Origin: Mallotus nudiflorus
Taxonomy: Eukaryota > Streptophyta > Magnoliopsida > Malpighiales > Euphorbiaceae
Direction: 5' to 3'
Length of the DNA: 64,000 bases
Assembly (NCBI GenBank): GCA_947683625.1
Contig: CANTUR010000009.1
Location: forward strand, 1,253,501-1,317,500
A model generated the notes under the pieces. That model was not told the origin of the DNA and searched no databases. It saw only the letters and a program-made list of their open reading frames with translations. A program made the translations under genes and the position numbers. Positions 26,662 through 38,987 of the stretch are shown here, piece by piece. How positions within the stretch are numbered: position 1 is the stretch's first letter; each line of letters begins with the position of its first letter.

Positions 26662-27474
26662 TACATTACAATGGTTTTAATTTGGGTTATAATTATATTT
26701 ATATTTTTGATGATGGAATGCAAATTTAATTGTTTAATTTTGAATAATTGAGATTTTATATAATTTTATTTATTTTTAGTATGTGTGTATAGGAAATATG
26801 TGTTTGAGAAATAAATATTATAAATTCTTGATATTTCATTGAGTTGTGATCTCGATCGAGGCTAAGTGTAGTTTTGGGAGCCCGACTCGAGTGTGGATGT
26901 TGTGGATATTAAAAGTGTATTTTCTATGCAGGTCTGGCTCTACCTTCGGTAGAGAGATATCCGTTTTACAGAGGAAACGCTGTCGAAATTTCGGTAGATT
27001 TTCTCGTAAAACATGATATTCATAAAATTTCTATCGTTAGTTAGGTTATATCCTATCTATTGAGTCTTGCCCACTTTCCTCGAGTCAGCCTGAAATTTCA
27101 TTGTTTTGTTGACTGTTGATTTCGATTCTATAGTCATATTCTAAAAGTCGATTCATTATTTTTCTTTTAGAGCATATCGGAGCAGAAGCTGTGAGACCGA
27201 GGCAGACGCATGGTCGTCAGCCTTCGCATTCATCCTGTAAGTCAATAGAACGATCTGTGCGTGTGTTTTAATTAACAAATGCGTGTGCTCATATTTTTAT
27301 ATTGATTGTATGGTTTATTTAATTTAATGTTGCTATTTAAGATTTAAATTCATTTTATTTAAAATCGATTTTGAGAAATTTTGGTAGAACGAGCTACCTG
27401 GTGGGCTTCACCAGGACTATGTGCACATGGTAGAGATTGAGAGATGGATCCATGATATATATATGATTGATGAA

Positions 27475-27680
27475 TGTTAAACTGGGACGGGTGCCTCGGT
27501 GGAAGCCTTTGCTCTCGGGGACCGCCAGTGATTGTAAGGTTAATAATGGACTGGGATGAGTGCCTCGGTCGATGTTTTTGCTCTCGGGGACCGCCAATAC
27601 CATATATTTAGATTAAGTGAATGACTACGGCTTGGTGCCTCGGTTGATGCCTTTGCTCTCGGGTACCGATAGTCTAGTTG
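27475..27680. repeat. Degenerate ~70-bp triplication in LTR copy C
   Basis: Three successive units each contain a version of GGTGCCTCGGT, then tttgctctcggg and a short ACCGCCA- or ACCGATA-type ending. The corresponding place in the other LTR copies has simpler sequence with related CTCGGTTGAC phrases (2636-2720). Confidence 0.6.
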
Positions 27681-29671
27681 GAATAAGTGAGCCCAGTTGG
27701 CCATTTAGATTTTTGGGTTTAGAGTTCTACCGAGATTTTTCAAAAACTATACTTATACATTATAAATTATTTTCACTATAAACATATATAGTTTTCAAAG
27801 GTTTTTGAACCGTACAACTCTTTTTATTGACTTACTCAGTGAGGTCTGATTTCCCTCAATTTATTTTTTTCAGGAGATTGGGAGTTCGACCTCAAACTAT
27901 CTCCACGCCGGATTTCTTCTTCATCGGCTATTTTATGTAGGTCATTGTAAGCTGTACTGTGTGTTAATCTAGGCTGTTGCAGTAGTATATGTACTAAGAA
28001 TTTGGATGGTTTAAACATAATTATGTAGTTTATTTGTACAAAACATACTCATGTATAAGATTTAAATTCAATTTATAATATGAGAAGTTGAAACACATTT
28101 TTATTAAGCAGTTGAATTTGTATATTTTGAGAAAAATCAGTTTAATAATATATTCTGTTATTAATTAAAGTTTAAAATATGAATGATTTTATTTTATTTT
28201 CCTTTCCTTTAGGCTTACTACGGATTTCGGGGACCTTATACTTATCCATTCTCTAATACCGATCACGTGCTCTCGGGTTCGTATCGTAACAGTACAAGCC
28301 AACACCATCATTAATACTAAAAATCAACACAATCTGAAACCACCATTATCATTATCATCATCAACACCAACAAAAATATAACTATCAATAAATTAACACC
28401 ACTACCACCACATCAATAACAATAATATGAAAATAAAAAAATCAACAACAAATATAAAGTAAAATCAGCATCATCAATAACAAGAATACAGAAAATCAAC
28501 ATCATTAACAATAAGAATACACAATTAACAAAATATATACAAATACCTCAAATCTGTTAGTGAAAAGAAAAACTTAAAAAAAATTATGATGGATTTGAAT
28601 CAATTCAAACTACTTTTTTTATACTAATGGATTCGTGACTTACAAAAATGCATCATCCTTATTTCACTGTTTCATTCGCTAAAATCACTGTCATCATTAA
28701 CATCACACTATCACTACCATTAAAATTAACATCACCGCAGCTGACACCACCACCTCTAACAATAAAATTTTATTGATGAGTAACTTTTATTCCTTCGTTC
28801 TTCCTCCTCTATGTTATCTTATTCATCTTCCTTCATCTTCTCCTCAACTTCTAAGTCATCACCTTCACCCAAGGTGCTGCTTTTACCCACGTTGATGGAA
28901 ATGGACACCGCCGCCGCCTGCATCACCATCATTAACCACCATTACCACTCAACAACAGCCAATAAAAGCACCATCACCACTTAATGCCACTGTCGGCACC
29001 ACTACCACATAAAACTGCACCAAATTTACCCAAAACCACTGTCAACAGCATCATCAACAAAATAGCATTATAAAATTCTCAGTGGATAGCTCGTACGAGG
29101 AGGTAGAACGACATGTCGGGAAATCTGAAGCTAAGCTGCAGGTGTATTATGGGTAAAGTTATGGGTAAGGTGGTGGAGGTCATCAGATCAGTGATGGTGG
29201 TGCCATAGTTTTTATCGTCGGTAAAAAAAAAAAAAGGAAGACTAACTAAAAAAAGAGAGAATGAAAAAGTTGTAGGTAAGCTGGTGGATGTGACCGAACC
29301 ATGGATTGCAGTGGCAATGGTAATGCTTTAAACTTGAGTGCAAATAGCAGAGAGGAAGATTAATGGCCTCTCATCTCCCCTGTTCAGCTCCTCTGTTTTC
29401 TCTCCTATTTTTAGAGGTAAGAAGAAGAAATCTTCAACCTTTTTTTTCGGGTCAACATGGTCAAATAAACTTTAAAATTTTTTCCCCAAATTAAACCCTC
29501 ATAAGTTGACGTAGAAAGCGTTGCGTACGTGGCTGTAGTAGTTAATTCATTTAGTGGGTTCACTTGTTTGTGTCAGACAAAGGATTAAAGGATTATAGGG
29601 CTCAGTTAAAAAAAAAAATTTTAAACTTGTTTGCAATTTTTAGTAATTTATAGGATTTATGGATTCATTAT

Positions 29672-31639
29672 TTCTTTTTTTAATTACTCATTTCTTGCTT
29701 TTCTTTTTTTTTTTTAATATGTATTTGACAATTGTTTCAAAGTTTGAAAAGTATGCATGCGTCTGCTATGAAACGTGCCAGGTCAGCATTGGCATTAAAT
29801 AATTGGAGACATCTATGAATTCTAATTATTGTGTTTATCTTTTCTTGGTCAAATATTATTATGTTTATCGTCCTTTCTATTTTATTGTCCTTTCAATTCT
29901 ATGCTTAAATGACTTTAAGTTTGGATAGAATAAAAACTATATCAAACTTTAAAATTACGTTTGCATTTTCATATATATATAAATAAATAATGACATTAAT
30001 TTTTTGGAAAAAATATAAAAAATATTTTTTGGTAAGACGTTTCTTCAATTAAAAGTTTTTCTTAATTTTCTTGAATTTAAGAGCTTGTAATTTTATTCTA
30101 TTTATATTTTATACTACTGTAATTAGTAATATTATTAAAAATATATGATGTAATATAAAAATAATATAAAATTTTAATAGTAAAATTATTTGCTAAATAA
30201 TATAATATGCAATTGATTAAAATAAATTTACAATAAATAAAAATAAAATATATTTCTAATTTTATTAAGAATAAAAATTAATTTTTACAATAAATTTATA
30301 ATATTTTAAAATTATTTAAATGGTTAAATTGATGGTAACGCACATTTAAAACATTTTTAATATTCAAATATTATATTAAAATTTTATCATAAAAATATGA
30401 TATTAAAATGTTAGAAAAATAAGACTAAATACCTTTAAATGTTAAGAAAAAAATTACAAATTTTAAGTGAACATGAATCTACACAGAGTACTTTTTTTTA
30501 TATATCCCTAATTGTCACCATTTATTTAAGTACAATTTTTGATAAATTTAATACATTTTATTAAAAATTTTAATTTACATAATTTAATTTTTAATTTAAA
30601 AAGTTTGATAAAAAAATTTAATAAAAAAGAATAAATTGAGTACTCACAGGTACACTATATATATATGACTTTTACCCTATATTTGAAAAGAGGGAAATAA
30701 AGAAAAAAAAAATGAGGGAGGTAAATAATTTTTTATGTTTGAAAAAGTGGTGAAAAATAAGAGAGCAAAGAAAATATAAAGTATTTTTATTCAAATTAGA
30801 GAGAAAATAGAGAAAGAAAAAAATTAAAATTTAATGCAATTTGGATGCAAATTTAAATTTTAGAGATAAAAATATCAAAATAATAATTTTGTCAGATATT
30901 CATTTTCTGTCCTTCTCATCGTACTTTCCTCATATCTAAACATCACGAAGAAAAATAAAAAGGAAAAAATAATTATATTTTCCGTCATATTTTTTGCTGC
31001 GTTTTCTTTCCATCTATCTAAACGAAGGGTTAAGTTAGCATAGGATAGGATGTTGGAGCATTTGCCCAATAAGAGGACAACAACTGCCTTTTTGAATGCT
31101 TTATGTTAATCTTATTATTTCATTTTTTCAAATAAAAAATATTTGGCATTCTCAAAGGCTCTTCTGCTTAAAATGTTGACATTATTATAGCACGTGACAA
31201 GCACTCTTCTGCTTAAAATGTTGACATTGTTATAGCATGTGACAACTGGAGCGTCGAAAATTGAGGAGATTCAAGCATTAATTAAGTGTTGCTTGACATC
31301 ACAGGTGAATGAGCGAGTAGCTCAAATTTCAGTCATTGACTCGATAATAAAAATTTATTGAAATTTCTATATTGAAGTTTATTTTATAAATGAATCAAAT
31401 TTAAATTATATAAAATTTTGTTTAGAAAACTTGTAAATAATTTTAAATGGAAATTCGTAAAACAGTTCGTAATTTAATATTTAATAATTTAATTTTATAG
31501 ATATATTATATAAATTTTTATCATAAAAAATATTTTAAAAAATATATTATCATAACAAAATTAAAATTTTTATTAAATTTATTACAATTTATTTAATAAA
31601 TTATTTATTTTTAATTTTTAATATATAATTTTAATTTAT
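29672..31639. other. AT-rich intergenic DNA, part related to 15.5-16.3 kb
   Basis: No gene. Two blocks here (about 29725-29800 and 31030-31250) resemble blocks at 15535-15610 and 15970-16265 in the same order, suggesting an old local duplication. A 46-bp direct repeat occurs at 31158-31245 (ctcttctgcttaaaatg twice). Confidence 0.55.
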
Positions 31640-32600
31640 AGTTTGCAATTTTTAAAATTTATTTAGACTCGTTTAGGTTTGTTTAAACTGTAAATGACTC
31701 GTGAACACTAAATAGCACAGTAAACTCAGCTCGATTATAAACGGACCAAGTTCAAACTAGTCAAACCTCGACTCCGCTAGACTCAGTTACACCTTTAATC
31801 ATGGTGTGATTATTATGATTTTTTTATTTTAACAAATTACAGTTTGTTTTCTAAGACTTGACCTAATTTATACAAGTCTCATTCTTGTTTCAAAATCGAA
31901 TTTTTACCACCCTAAATTTTTGTTCAATTAACATTTAAGAACTTTCATTAGGTTTAGACTATTTTTTCCGCTAAGTACTATATAAAAAGACCAAAATGCT
32001 CCTTCAAATAGTAAAAGAACTATAATTAATTGTAAAACATTCATGATTTTAGTCATTTATATTTAATAACATTAAGTATATATATTATTCACTTACTAAT
32101 AATATGGTTTTTTAATGTTTTATAGTTGATTATAGTTTTTTTACTATTTAAAATGGTATTTACCCCTTCTTTGGTTCAATTACACTAAGAAATTCATTTC
32201 ATTTTCAAATGAATTCCAAATTCATTTCAATAAAAAATACTTCATTAATAAAAATTGATTTAGTTTCAAACAATACTACAAAATCAAAAAGTTGAAATTC
32301 CAAATGAATTTTATAAAGTTTTCATTTAAACCTAAGGGTGTAACCGAGCGAAACTGCTCGCGAGTCGCTTGGCGTTTGGCTTATCAAAAGCTTGCTCGAG
32401 CTCGTTTATTAACTTAAATGAGCCGAGTTTGAACATAATTTTGAAGCTCGTAAGCTAAACGAGTCGAGTCCAAGAATCTTCAAACTTGGCTCATTTAAAC
32501 TCGTGAATAGGTTCGTTAAGTAAGTTCGTGAACAGACTTATTAAATAAATTCATGAACATGCTCGTTAAATAAGCTTGTGAAGAAGTATGTTTACTATCT
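31640..32600. mobile_element. Foldback-type element with GAGCTCG-rich ends, copy 1
   Basis: Both ends carry GAGC/CTCG-rich sequence in opposite sense (31660-31795 and 32335-32600), with a unique middle. The middle (about 31840-32020 and 32160-32330) matches 46545-46850 in reverse complement, so this is one of two copies of the same dispersed element. No coding frame. Exact ends and target-site duplications not resolved. Confidence 0.55.
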
Positions 32601-32848
32601 CATAAATTTAAATATTAATATTAAGTAGTAGTATTAAATATTTATAATTTAAGGAAATTTTTTAAAGTAATTTTGGTTTTTAGATATTTTTATATTATTT
32701 TATTTTTATCACCTTAATATGAAAATTGTGTTTTGGTGGTTATTAATAAAGTGCATATACTTTACAAAAAAAAAAAAAAAATGAAAGGCATCATAATATA
32801 CTTTAAGTATTAATATTAAATAAATATAATATTAAATAAACTACATAA

Positions 32849-34130
32849 TCTTAATGTTACAAAATGATTTAGTATTATTGTATAATATTAATGTAGTAAT
32901 AAATAATTATAACATTGATAAAATTGTTATTAAACAAATATAAATTTGTTTTTATAAATTATAATTTAATTTGAATTATCTCATGACAAAAATGTATAAT
33001 TTTAATGTCATAACTAAATAATTTGTCCATAACTATAAATTTACATAGTTTTACTCAAAACTACATAGTTTTTATTTAACAGAATTCATTAAAAATCCCT
33101 CTTAACCTATCTCATGAATAAATAATTTGTTTATAACCATCAAATTACATAATTTTCTCAAAACTACGTAGTTTTGATTTAACCTAATTCACAAAATATC
33201 ACTCTTTACTTTAACCTATCTCATTCATTCTCATTCACTTAACCTAATCTTAATGTTATAATAGTATTATTATATATTATTAATGTAGTATTAAATAAAT
33301 ATAACATTGATTAAAATTGTTATTAAACAAATATAAAATTGTTGTTATATATTATAATTTAATTTGAATTATCTCATCACAAAAATATATAATTTTAATG
33401 TCATAAATAAATAATTTGTCCATAACTATAAAATTACGTCGTTTTACTCAAAACTACGTATTATTGATTTATCTTAATTCAATAAAAATTCCTTCTTAAC
33501 ATATCTCATAAATAAATAATTTGTTTATAATCATAAAATTATATAATTTTCTCAAAACTACATAGTTTTGATTTAACTTATTTAACTAAACATCACTCTT
33601 CACTTTAACCTATTTCATTCATTCTTATTCACTTAACCTAATCTTAATGTTATAAAACAATTTCAATAATACAAAGAAATTTATTATTAAATAATACTAA
33701 TTTAGTATTAGATAATATAACACTAATTAATATTATTACTTAATCTTAAATTCTAAATTATAATTTAATTTTGTTATGCACTTATTCAATTACATAGCTG
33801 ATCTTAAGTTAAAACTATGTAATCTAAATATAATGAAATAATATAATATTATTAGTGTCTATTATTAATTTAACATTAAATACATAAATTATTGATTAAA
33901 ATTACTATTAAATAAACAAATTATTAAATTATAATTGAATTTAAATTATTTTATCATAAGAAGTATAATTTTAATATTATAAATAAATATAATTATACAA
34001 CTACTAAACATAACTACAAAACTACATAATTTTACGTAATTTTCAACAAAACTACGTAATTTTGGCTTAATCTAATTTACTAAAATCTTTCTCTTTCACT
34101 TTTACATATTTCTTTCATTTTCAATTAAAT
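32849..34130. repeat. ~395-bp tandem repeat, two clear units and a diverged third
   Basis: Units start near 32849, 33244 and 33640, each with a form of taatcttaatgttat. Units 1 and 2 share long ordered blocks, including taattttaatgtcata, aataatttgtccataacta and ctcaaaactacgta. Unit 3 is more diverged. AT-rich, no coding capacity. Possibly a minor satellite or the subterminal repeat of a transposon. Confidence 0.75.
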
Positions 34131-34557
34131 TACACCTAATTCCTTCTCTTGAAACAATTTCAGTAGCTATCACAGCCACCGCTCTCACCCTCACTCTCTA
34201 CCTCACCCCTCATCTCACTGCTATTCAGCTAGCCATCCATCCTTCCTCACCCTCACCCTGCCATCCTTCCTCATCCTTTGTCAGCCATCCTCTGTCTATT
34301 ACCATTGCCGTCAATATCATCATTGTCTACTATATTCTGTCGTTGCCGTTAACATCATCACTGTCCTCTGTCTACTACCTCAAGCTTAAGCTCATTCAAA
34401 GGAGAAATTTCATCAATCTCATCATTCATCTTCATTCAAGTTAGTGCCTTTTGTTTCAAAATGTGTTCTTGCATTTTGTTATTTATTTTGTAAAATTTTA
34501 CACATTTATTCATTGAACCTTGTTATAATAAGCTGGGTGTAAATAATTATTTTCCCA
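34131..34557. other. Pyrimidine-rich CATCC/TCATC block
   Basis: A 300-bp stretch rich in CTCACC, CATCC and ATCATC, unlike the AT-rich DNA on either side, followed by a GTTAGTGCC string that resembles a 5' splice site. It could be the leader of a transposon or decayed gene. No frame I can name. Confidence 0.35.
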
Positions 34558-34562
34558 AAAAC

Positions 34563-35035
34563 TGTCACGACCCAAAACTAGGAGTCATGACCGGCGCTAG
34601 GGAACATAAATTCTTTCAAATTCGGAACCCGTAGCAAGCTTTAGAAAATAAAATCATGCAATAAATAAATAAAAAGTACGAAAAAGTTAAAATTTTTCAA
34701 ATCAATATATAAAAATGAATACTCAATATCCTTTTCATAAATAAATATATATTCATACAGTGCTCAAATATAACTCTCATAGTATAAAGTATTAAAACAA
34801 AAAAGTACTTTTCTGATATAATAACATTACTACTGCAGTTTCTAGAATACAAATAAGAGTTTAAAGTATACATTTATATAAAATAGCCAGGACGAAAGAA
34901 CACCGGCGAAAAACTTTACTACTAAGGTATGACGATGTAGGATCTCCTGAAAAAAATAATTGAGAGGGGTCAGAACTCACTGAGTGAATTATTATACTAT
35001 ATATACATGCAATCTAAACCATACCCAATGAGGCA

Positions 35036-35071
<36 letters not shown>

Positions 35072-37808
35072 CATTCCACACAAATGCTAAACTCTACTGT
35101 ATAAGTATAATAAATGCAGAAAATATTTATTTTTAATTAATGAAGGATCGAATAGAACCCTATTAATCGCGACCTCAATCAACCCTATCAGCACTCTAGC
35201 CATACAGGCTCATTTAATTCCAAATAGATCACTTATTCTAACTTGGACAGTAGACTGACCCTGAGACACTAAGTCAACCGAGCTCCTGCAATCACACTAT
35301 CAATCATACCATCAATCTTAATAAAATCAATCAAATCAATTATAATTACCACAATTAATTCTCACTTAACCCTGATCTATCGCACCGGTATGTACACGGT
35401 CATAATGCTACCCACTAGGTAGCACGTTCTATTGATATCCTTCATATATAATAAATCATTCATAATAGTAAAACAAACCATATATATACAAGAAATATAC
35501 CTAAAATAAACCAAGTATATTTCAGGTATATATATGTCAAATAAAACATAAAATACACATTAATATAATTTAAAACAACTTAAGTGTGTTTCAATAATAT
35601 AACATGCATTAAGTTAAAAATATACCTAAATATACTAAGGATATACCCTAAGTACACAAATCATTTAATAAAACAATTATGCATAAATATTCATTTAAAA
35701 CATGTATATGTACTAAAACATGCATTTAGGTTTGACATATATCCACAAATATACCAAAATAACCTAATTATCTAGCATGCATTTATAAAAAATAAACCCT
35801 AAATATATCAATGACATGTTAGGTTTAAATCAATAATAAAACATGCATTTATTTAGAAATATATAAAAAATATACCAAAAAAATATATACTTAAAACAAC
35901 ATAAGTTTAAATCAATAATATGGCATGCAGTTATTTAGGAATAAACCTAAAATATACTAAAAATATACCTAAAGTATACTAATCATTTAAATAAACAATT
36001 ATGAATAAATGTACATTTAAAACATGTGTATATATCCTAAAATATACTAAACATAAACCTAATCATATTATAAATTAAATTACTTTTAAAAAGAAACATT
36101 TAATGAAAATGAAAAAAAAATCCTAAATCATGTATCCTAAATACAATACATATATATACAGTATAATAACTCACAGGTGTGCACTCCTCGAGACGGATCC
36201 GACGGGCCTGGTCCACTAGGCCTCGGTCTCAGTGCAACTAACAATAAAATAATAACATGAACATCAGAATTATTCTAGCTTAACTTCTAGAGACTCGATC
36301 TAGGATTACTAATACAGACAAAGAATAAGAATTAGACCCGATGTTACGTTTTACGAGAATTCTATCAAAAATTCGGCAGAACCTCCTCTGTAAAATGGAC
36401 ATCTCTCTACTTAAAAAGTAGAGCCGGTCCTGCAAAAAAAATACATTTCAAACCAAAATTCTCACAACTCTTTGGTCGGGATCCCAAACTACAATTTCCT
36501 TCGACCGAGGTCCACAATTCACCACAAACACAATAATATAATAAAATATATTAAAAAAATCAATAAATATCATAATTACCTTCAAAATATCAAAATACAG
36601 TATATTTAACATTAAAACACCAAAAATAATTATTTTCCCAATAATTACTTAAAAACCCTAATTAATAATATAATATTATTAAATATCCATTTTCTCAATA
36701 ATTACACAAATATTAATAAAAATTCATTTTATAAATTCAAATTACTTAATTAGCCCAAAAACATATTAAAAATTAATAAAAATCCATTTATTTACAAAAA
36801 AAATAGTATATTATATATAATTTGAAAATAATTTTTAAAAAATAGTATTAATTAGTTAAAAATAGTAAATAATTTGTAAAAATCATTTTTATACCTCAAA
36901 TAATTATTAAAGCCAATTAAACTTAATATTTAACTAAAATTATCATCAAATTACCAAAATACCCCTAATATATAAAAATTCACATAAAATACTAAAAACA
37001 TACAAAAATTCAATAAAAATTATATAATTACACAAAAATTATTTTCTCAACATATTATGCATTAAAATCAACAAATACACTTAATTAACCAAGAATTTCA
37101 ACAAAAACTCAAATATAATCCAATAATCCAATATTTACATAAACTAAAAATATTATTAAAAATTATATAAAAATCCCAAAAATTAATTTCTCAACACTAA
37201 AATTAATATCAACTCATAATAACATCAAATCAACCAATTTTATAATTAAATAAATTAATTTACGAAAATTAATTAAATAATAATAAAATATTCAAAAATC
37301 CATAAAAATTAAAATAAATTCCAAAAATTCAAAAAAATTATATTCATGAAGCTTAAGTAACCAAGATCAACATTTTTTAAAAGAGTTTGCTTGAATTAAC
37401 CAAAATCAACCTAAAAAAATTAGAAAACTCTAAAGCTCAAAAACCAAACCGAGGAAAAAAACTCACAAATGGACCATTGAGAGCTCAAACCAAGCTTGGG
37501 ATCGACTTCACCGGAGCTTGAGGAGCTTAGGGACACTAAAATTGTGAAGAATGGTGGTTGGACGAAGGAGGGATGCCAGAAAGCTCAAGTTTCTGTCACA
37601 TTACTGCACAAGCTGCTGTCGGCGCCGGGGAAGGAGGAGGAGGGTGACGAAGCAACTGGCTGGAAGGAGGGAAATCCGGTGAAGTCGAGGGAGGCACACC
37701 ATTGGGCGTTGGTCAGACGGAAATGGAGAGGGAGAAGAAGTATAATGTTTTTCACGGTTTTTTTTTGTATGAATATATATATACATATATGTTTGTGTTT
37801 ATGAATGA

Positions 37809-37854
<46 letters not shown>

Positions 37855-37983
37855 GTGTGTGTGTGTTATATAAACATGTGGTCTACATTTAAGTTATATA
37901 TTATATAATTTAATAAAACTTTATTTAAAAATTATATAATATATAACTTAAATGTAGACCACATGTTTATATAACACACACAC

Positions 37984-38044
<61 letters not shown>

Positions 38045-38436
38045 CACACCTAAATTAAAATAATAATAATAAACCCTAATTAGTATAATACATAACACAT
38101 ATTATAGTCATGCAATAATGCATTATAATAAAAATAATAACAATAATAATAATGATAATAATAATAACAATAATACAATAAACAATATCATTGTTAAAAA
38201 TAACCTCAGTACTCTAATAGGATCATTGAAATAATTTTTAAAGTAATAAATTTACGTAAGTAAATCTCTAAAAATAATAAGTTTTAAAGTAAGTATTTAC
38301 GTAGAAAAATTTGATTAAACATGAAATAATGAATATTAATCACAAAATAATATAATAATCAAATATAGTTTTAAAAATTATTAACACTGCATAACTCGTA
38401 TTAAAATAAAATAATCTAAAAACTCGGGTTATTACA
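34563..38436 (+). mobile_element. Solo LTR, TGTCACGAC family, copy D
   Basis: Begins TGTCACGACCCAAAAC and ends CGGGTTATTACA. It is flanked by the exact 5-bp duplication AAAAC at 34558-34562 and 38437-38441. Length 3874 bp, the longest uninterrupted copy. Shared blocks: gaccggcgctaggg near 34589, the cluster near 35390-35435 containing CACTAGGTAGCACG, the TCCACTAGGCCTCGG block near 36210, an AACCTCCTCTGTAAAATGG block near 36380, and a GC-rich block at 37480-37740. It carries a private palindrome at 37811-38047. A 102-codon open frame over the GC-rich block (37496-37804) is not conserved in the other copies and is not annotated as a gene. Confidence 0.9.
37811..38047. repeat. ~237-bp palindrome with perfect core arms
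   Basis: Left core arm 37853-37911 and right core arm 37929-37987 are reverse complements, including the phrase acatgtggtctacatttaag and its complement. They differ only in the length of the GT/CA tract (seven units against six). The loop is 17 bases (37912-37928). TA tracts flank both arms, and GTGTG/CACAC strings at the outer edges extend the symmetry. The matching place in LTR copy A has one arm and the centre only, so the duplication of the arm seems private to this copy. Confidence 0.93.
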
Positions 38437-38756
38437 AAAACTAACTTACATAAATTTGCAAAAACTAAAATTACAGTCCCCTCTCTCTGTTTCTCTCTTC
38501 TCCATATGATCCTCTTATAATCACCCAAATTTTGTTCTTACTGAAAGTCTCATATTGTCAGTGAATTATTTGGTTTGGCTTGAATAGATGTTTAATTAAT
38601 CACTTGAAGTTGATTACATAAAGGTCTTATTTTTGTGTTTATGTGATCATAAATTTTAAATCTTGACATCAACTTAACAAAAAATTTGGTAGGTGCATGT
38701 TGAGTTTTGGATTTGTTTGATCTTAATAAAGTGATCTTCATATTTGGTGGTAACAA
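38437..38756. other. Short unique intergenic stretch
   Basis: AT-rich, continuous with 34131-34557 before LTR copy D inserted. A CTCTCTCTGTTTCTCTC run lies near 38478. Nothing else recognised. Confidence 0.5.
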
Positions 38757-38987
38757 CCTTTTTCTGTACCTCTTTTGTAATAGCTTTAGAGGGGGGCGGG
38801 GGGCGAATATGGCTTTTGAGCAATTAAAAATTGCTTAAAGAAAATTAAGGAGGTGATTAAGAGTAGTAACAACCTTTCTTTATACCTCTTTTATAATAGC
38901 TCTAGAAGGGGTGGGGGGGTGAACAGGGCTTTTGAGAAATTAAAAATTACTTAAAGAAAATTAATGAGGTGATTAAGAATTAAAAGG
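38757..38987. repeat. ~115-bp tandem duplication at the LTR edge
   Basis: Two units, 38757-38871 and 38872-38987, both begin gtaacaacctttt/c, continue through ctcttttgtaatagct, a G-run, gcttttgag and aattaaaaattgcttaaag, and end in ggtgattaag. They differ at roughly one base in eight, mostly in the G-run. Confidence 0.85.

Larger units (their letters stand above)
25108..28291 (-). mobile_element. Solo LTR, TGTCACGAC family, copy C (minus)
   Basis: On the minus strand it begins TGTTACGATACGAACCC and ends GGGTATTACA. It is flanked by the exact 5-bp duplication GTACA at 25103-25107 and 28292-28296. Length 3184 bp. Conserved blocks include the GTCTGATTTCCCTC region near 27843, the GCTACCTGGTGGGC block at 27390, the GTAGAGAGATATCC block at 26950, and a GC-rich block at 25540-25890. 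It also has its own degenerate ~70-bp triplication at 27480-27680, in which the phrase tttgctctcggg occurs three times. No gag or pol present. Confidence 0.88.
24768..29671. mobile_element. Inverted-repeat DNA element interrupted by solo LTR copy C
   Basis: The left end (taatgaatccataagtccta) matches the reverse complement of the right end (ending taggatttatggattcatta). The similarity continues for at least 45 bp on each side, with a shared A-rich tract. Removing the 3184-bp LTR and one copy of its 5-bp duplication leaves about 1.7 kb. The interior is rich in ACC/ATC-type trinucleotides (24905-25100 and 28310-29080) plus a GA/GT-rich stretch. No transposase frame seen. Probably a non-autonomous DNA transposon; the superfamily and target-site duplication were not resolved. 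Confidence 0.6.

Noticed and set aside
37496..37804. 102-codon frame in the GC-rich block of LTR copy D
   Set aside because: Not conserved in copies B and C and ends in a microsatellite.
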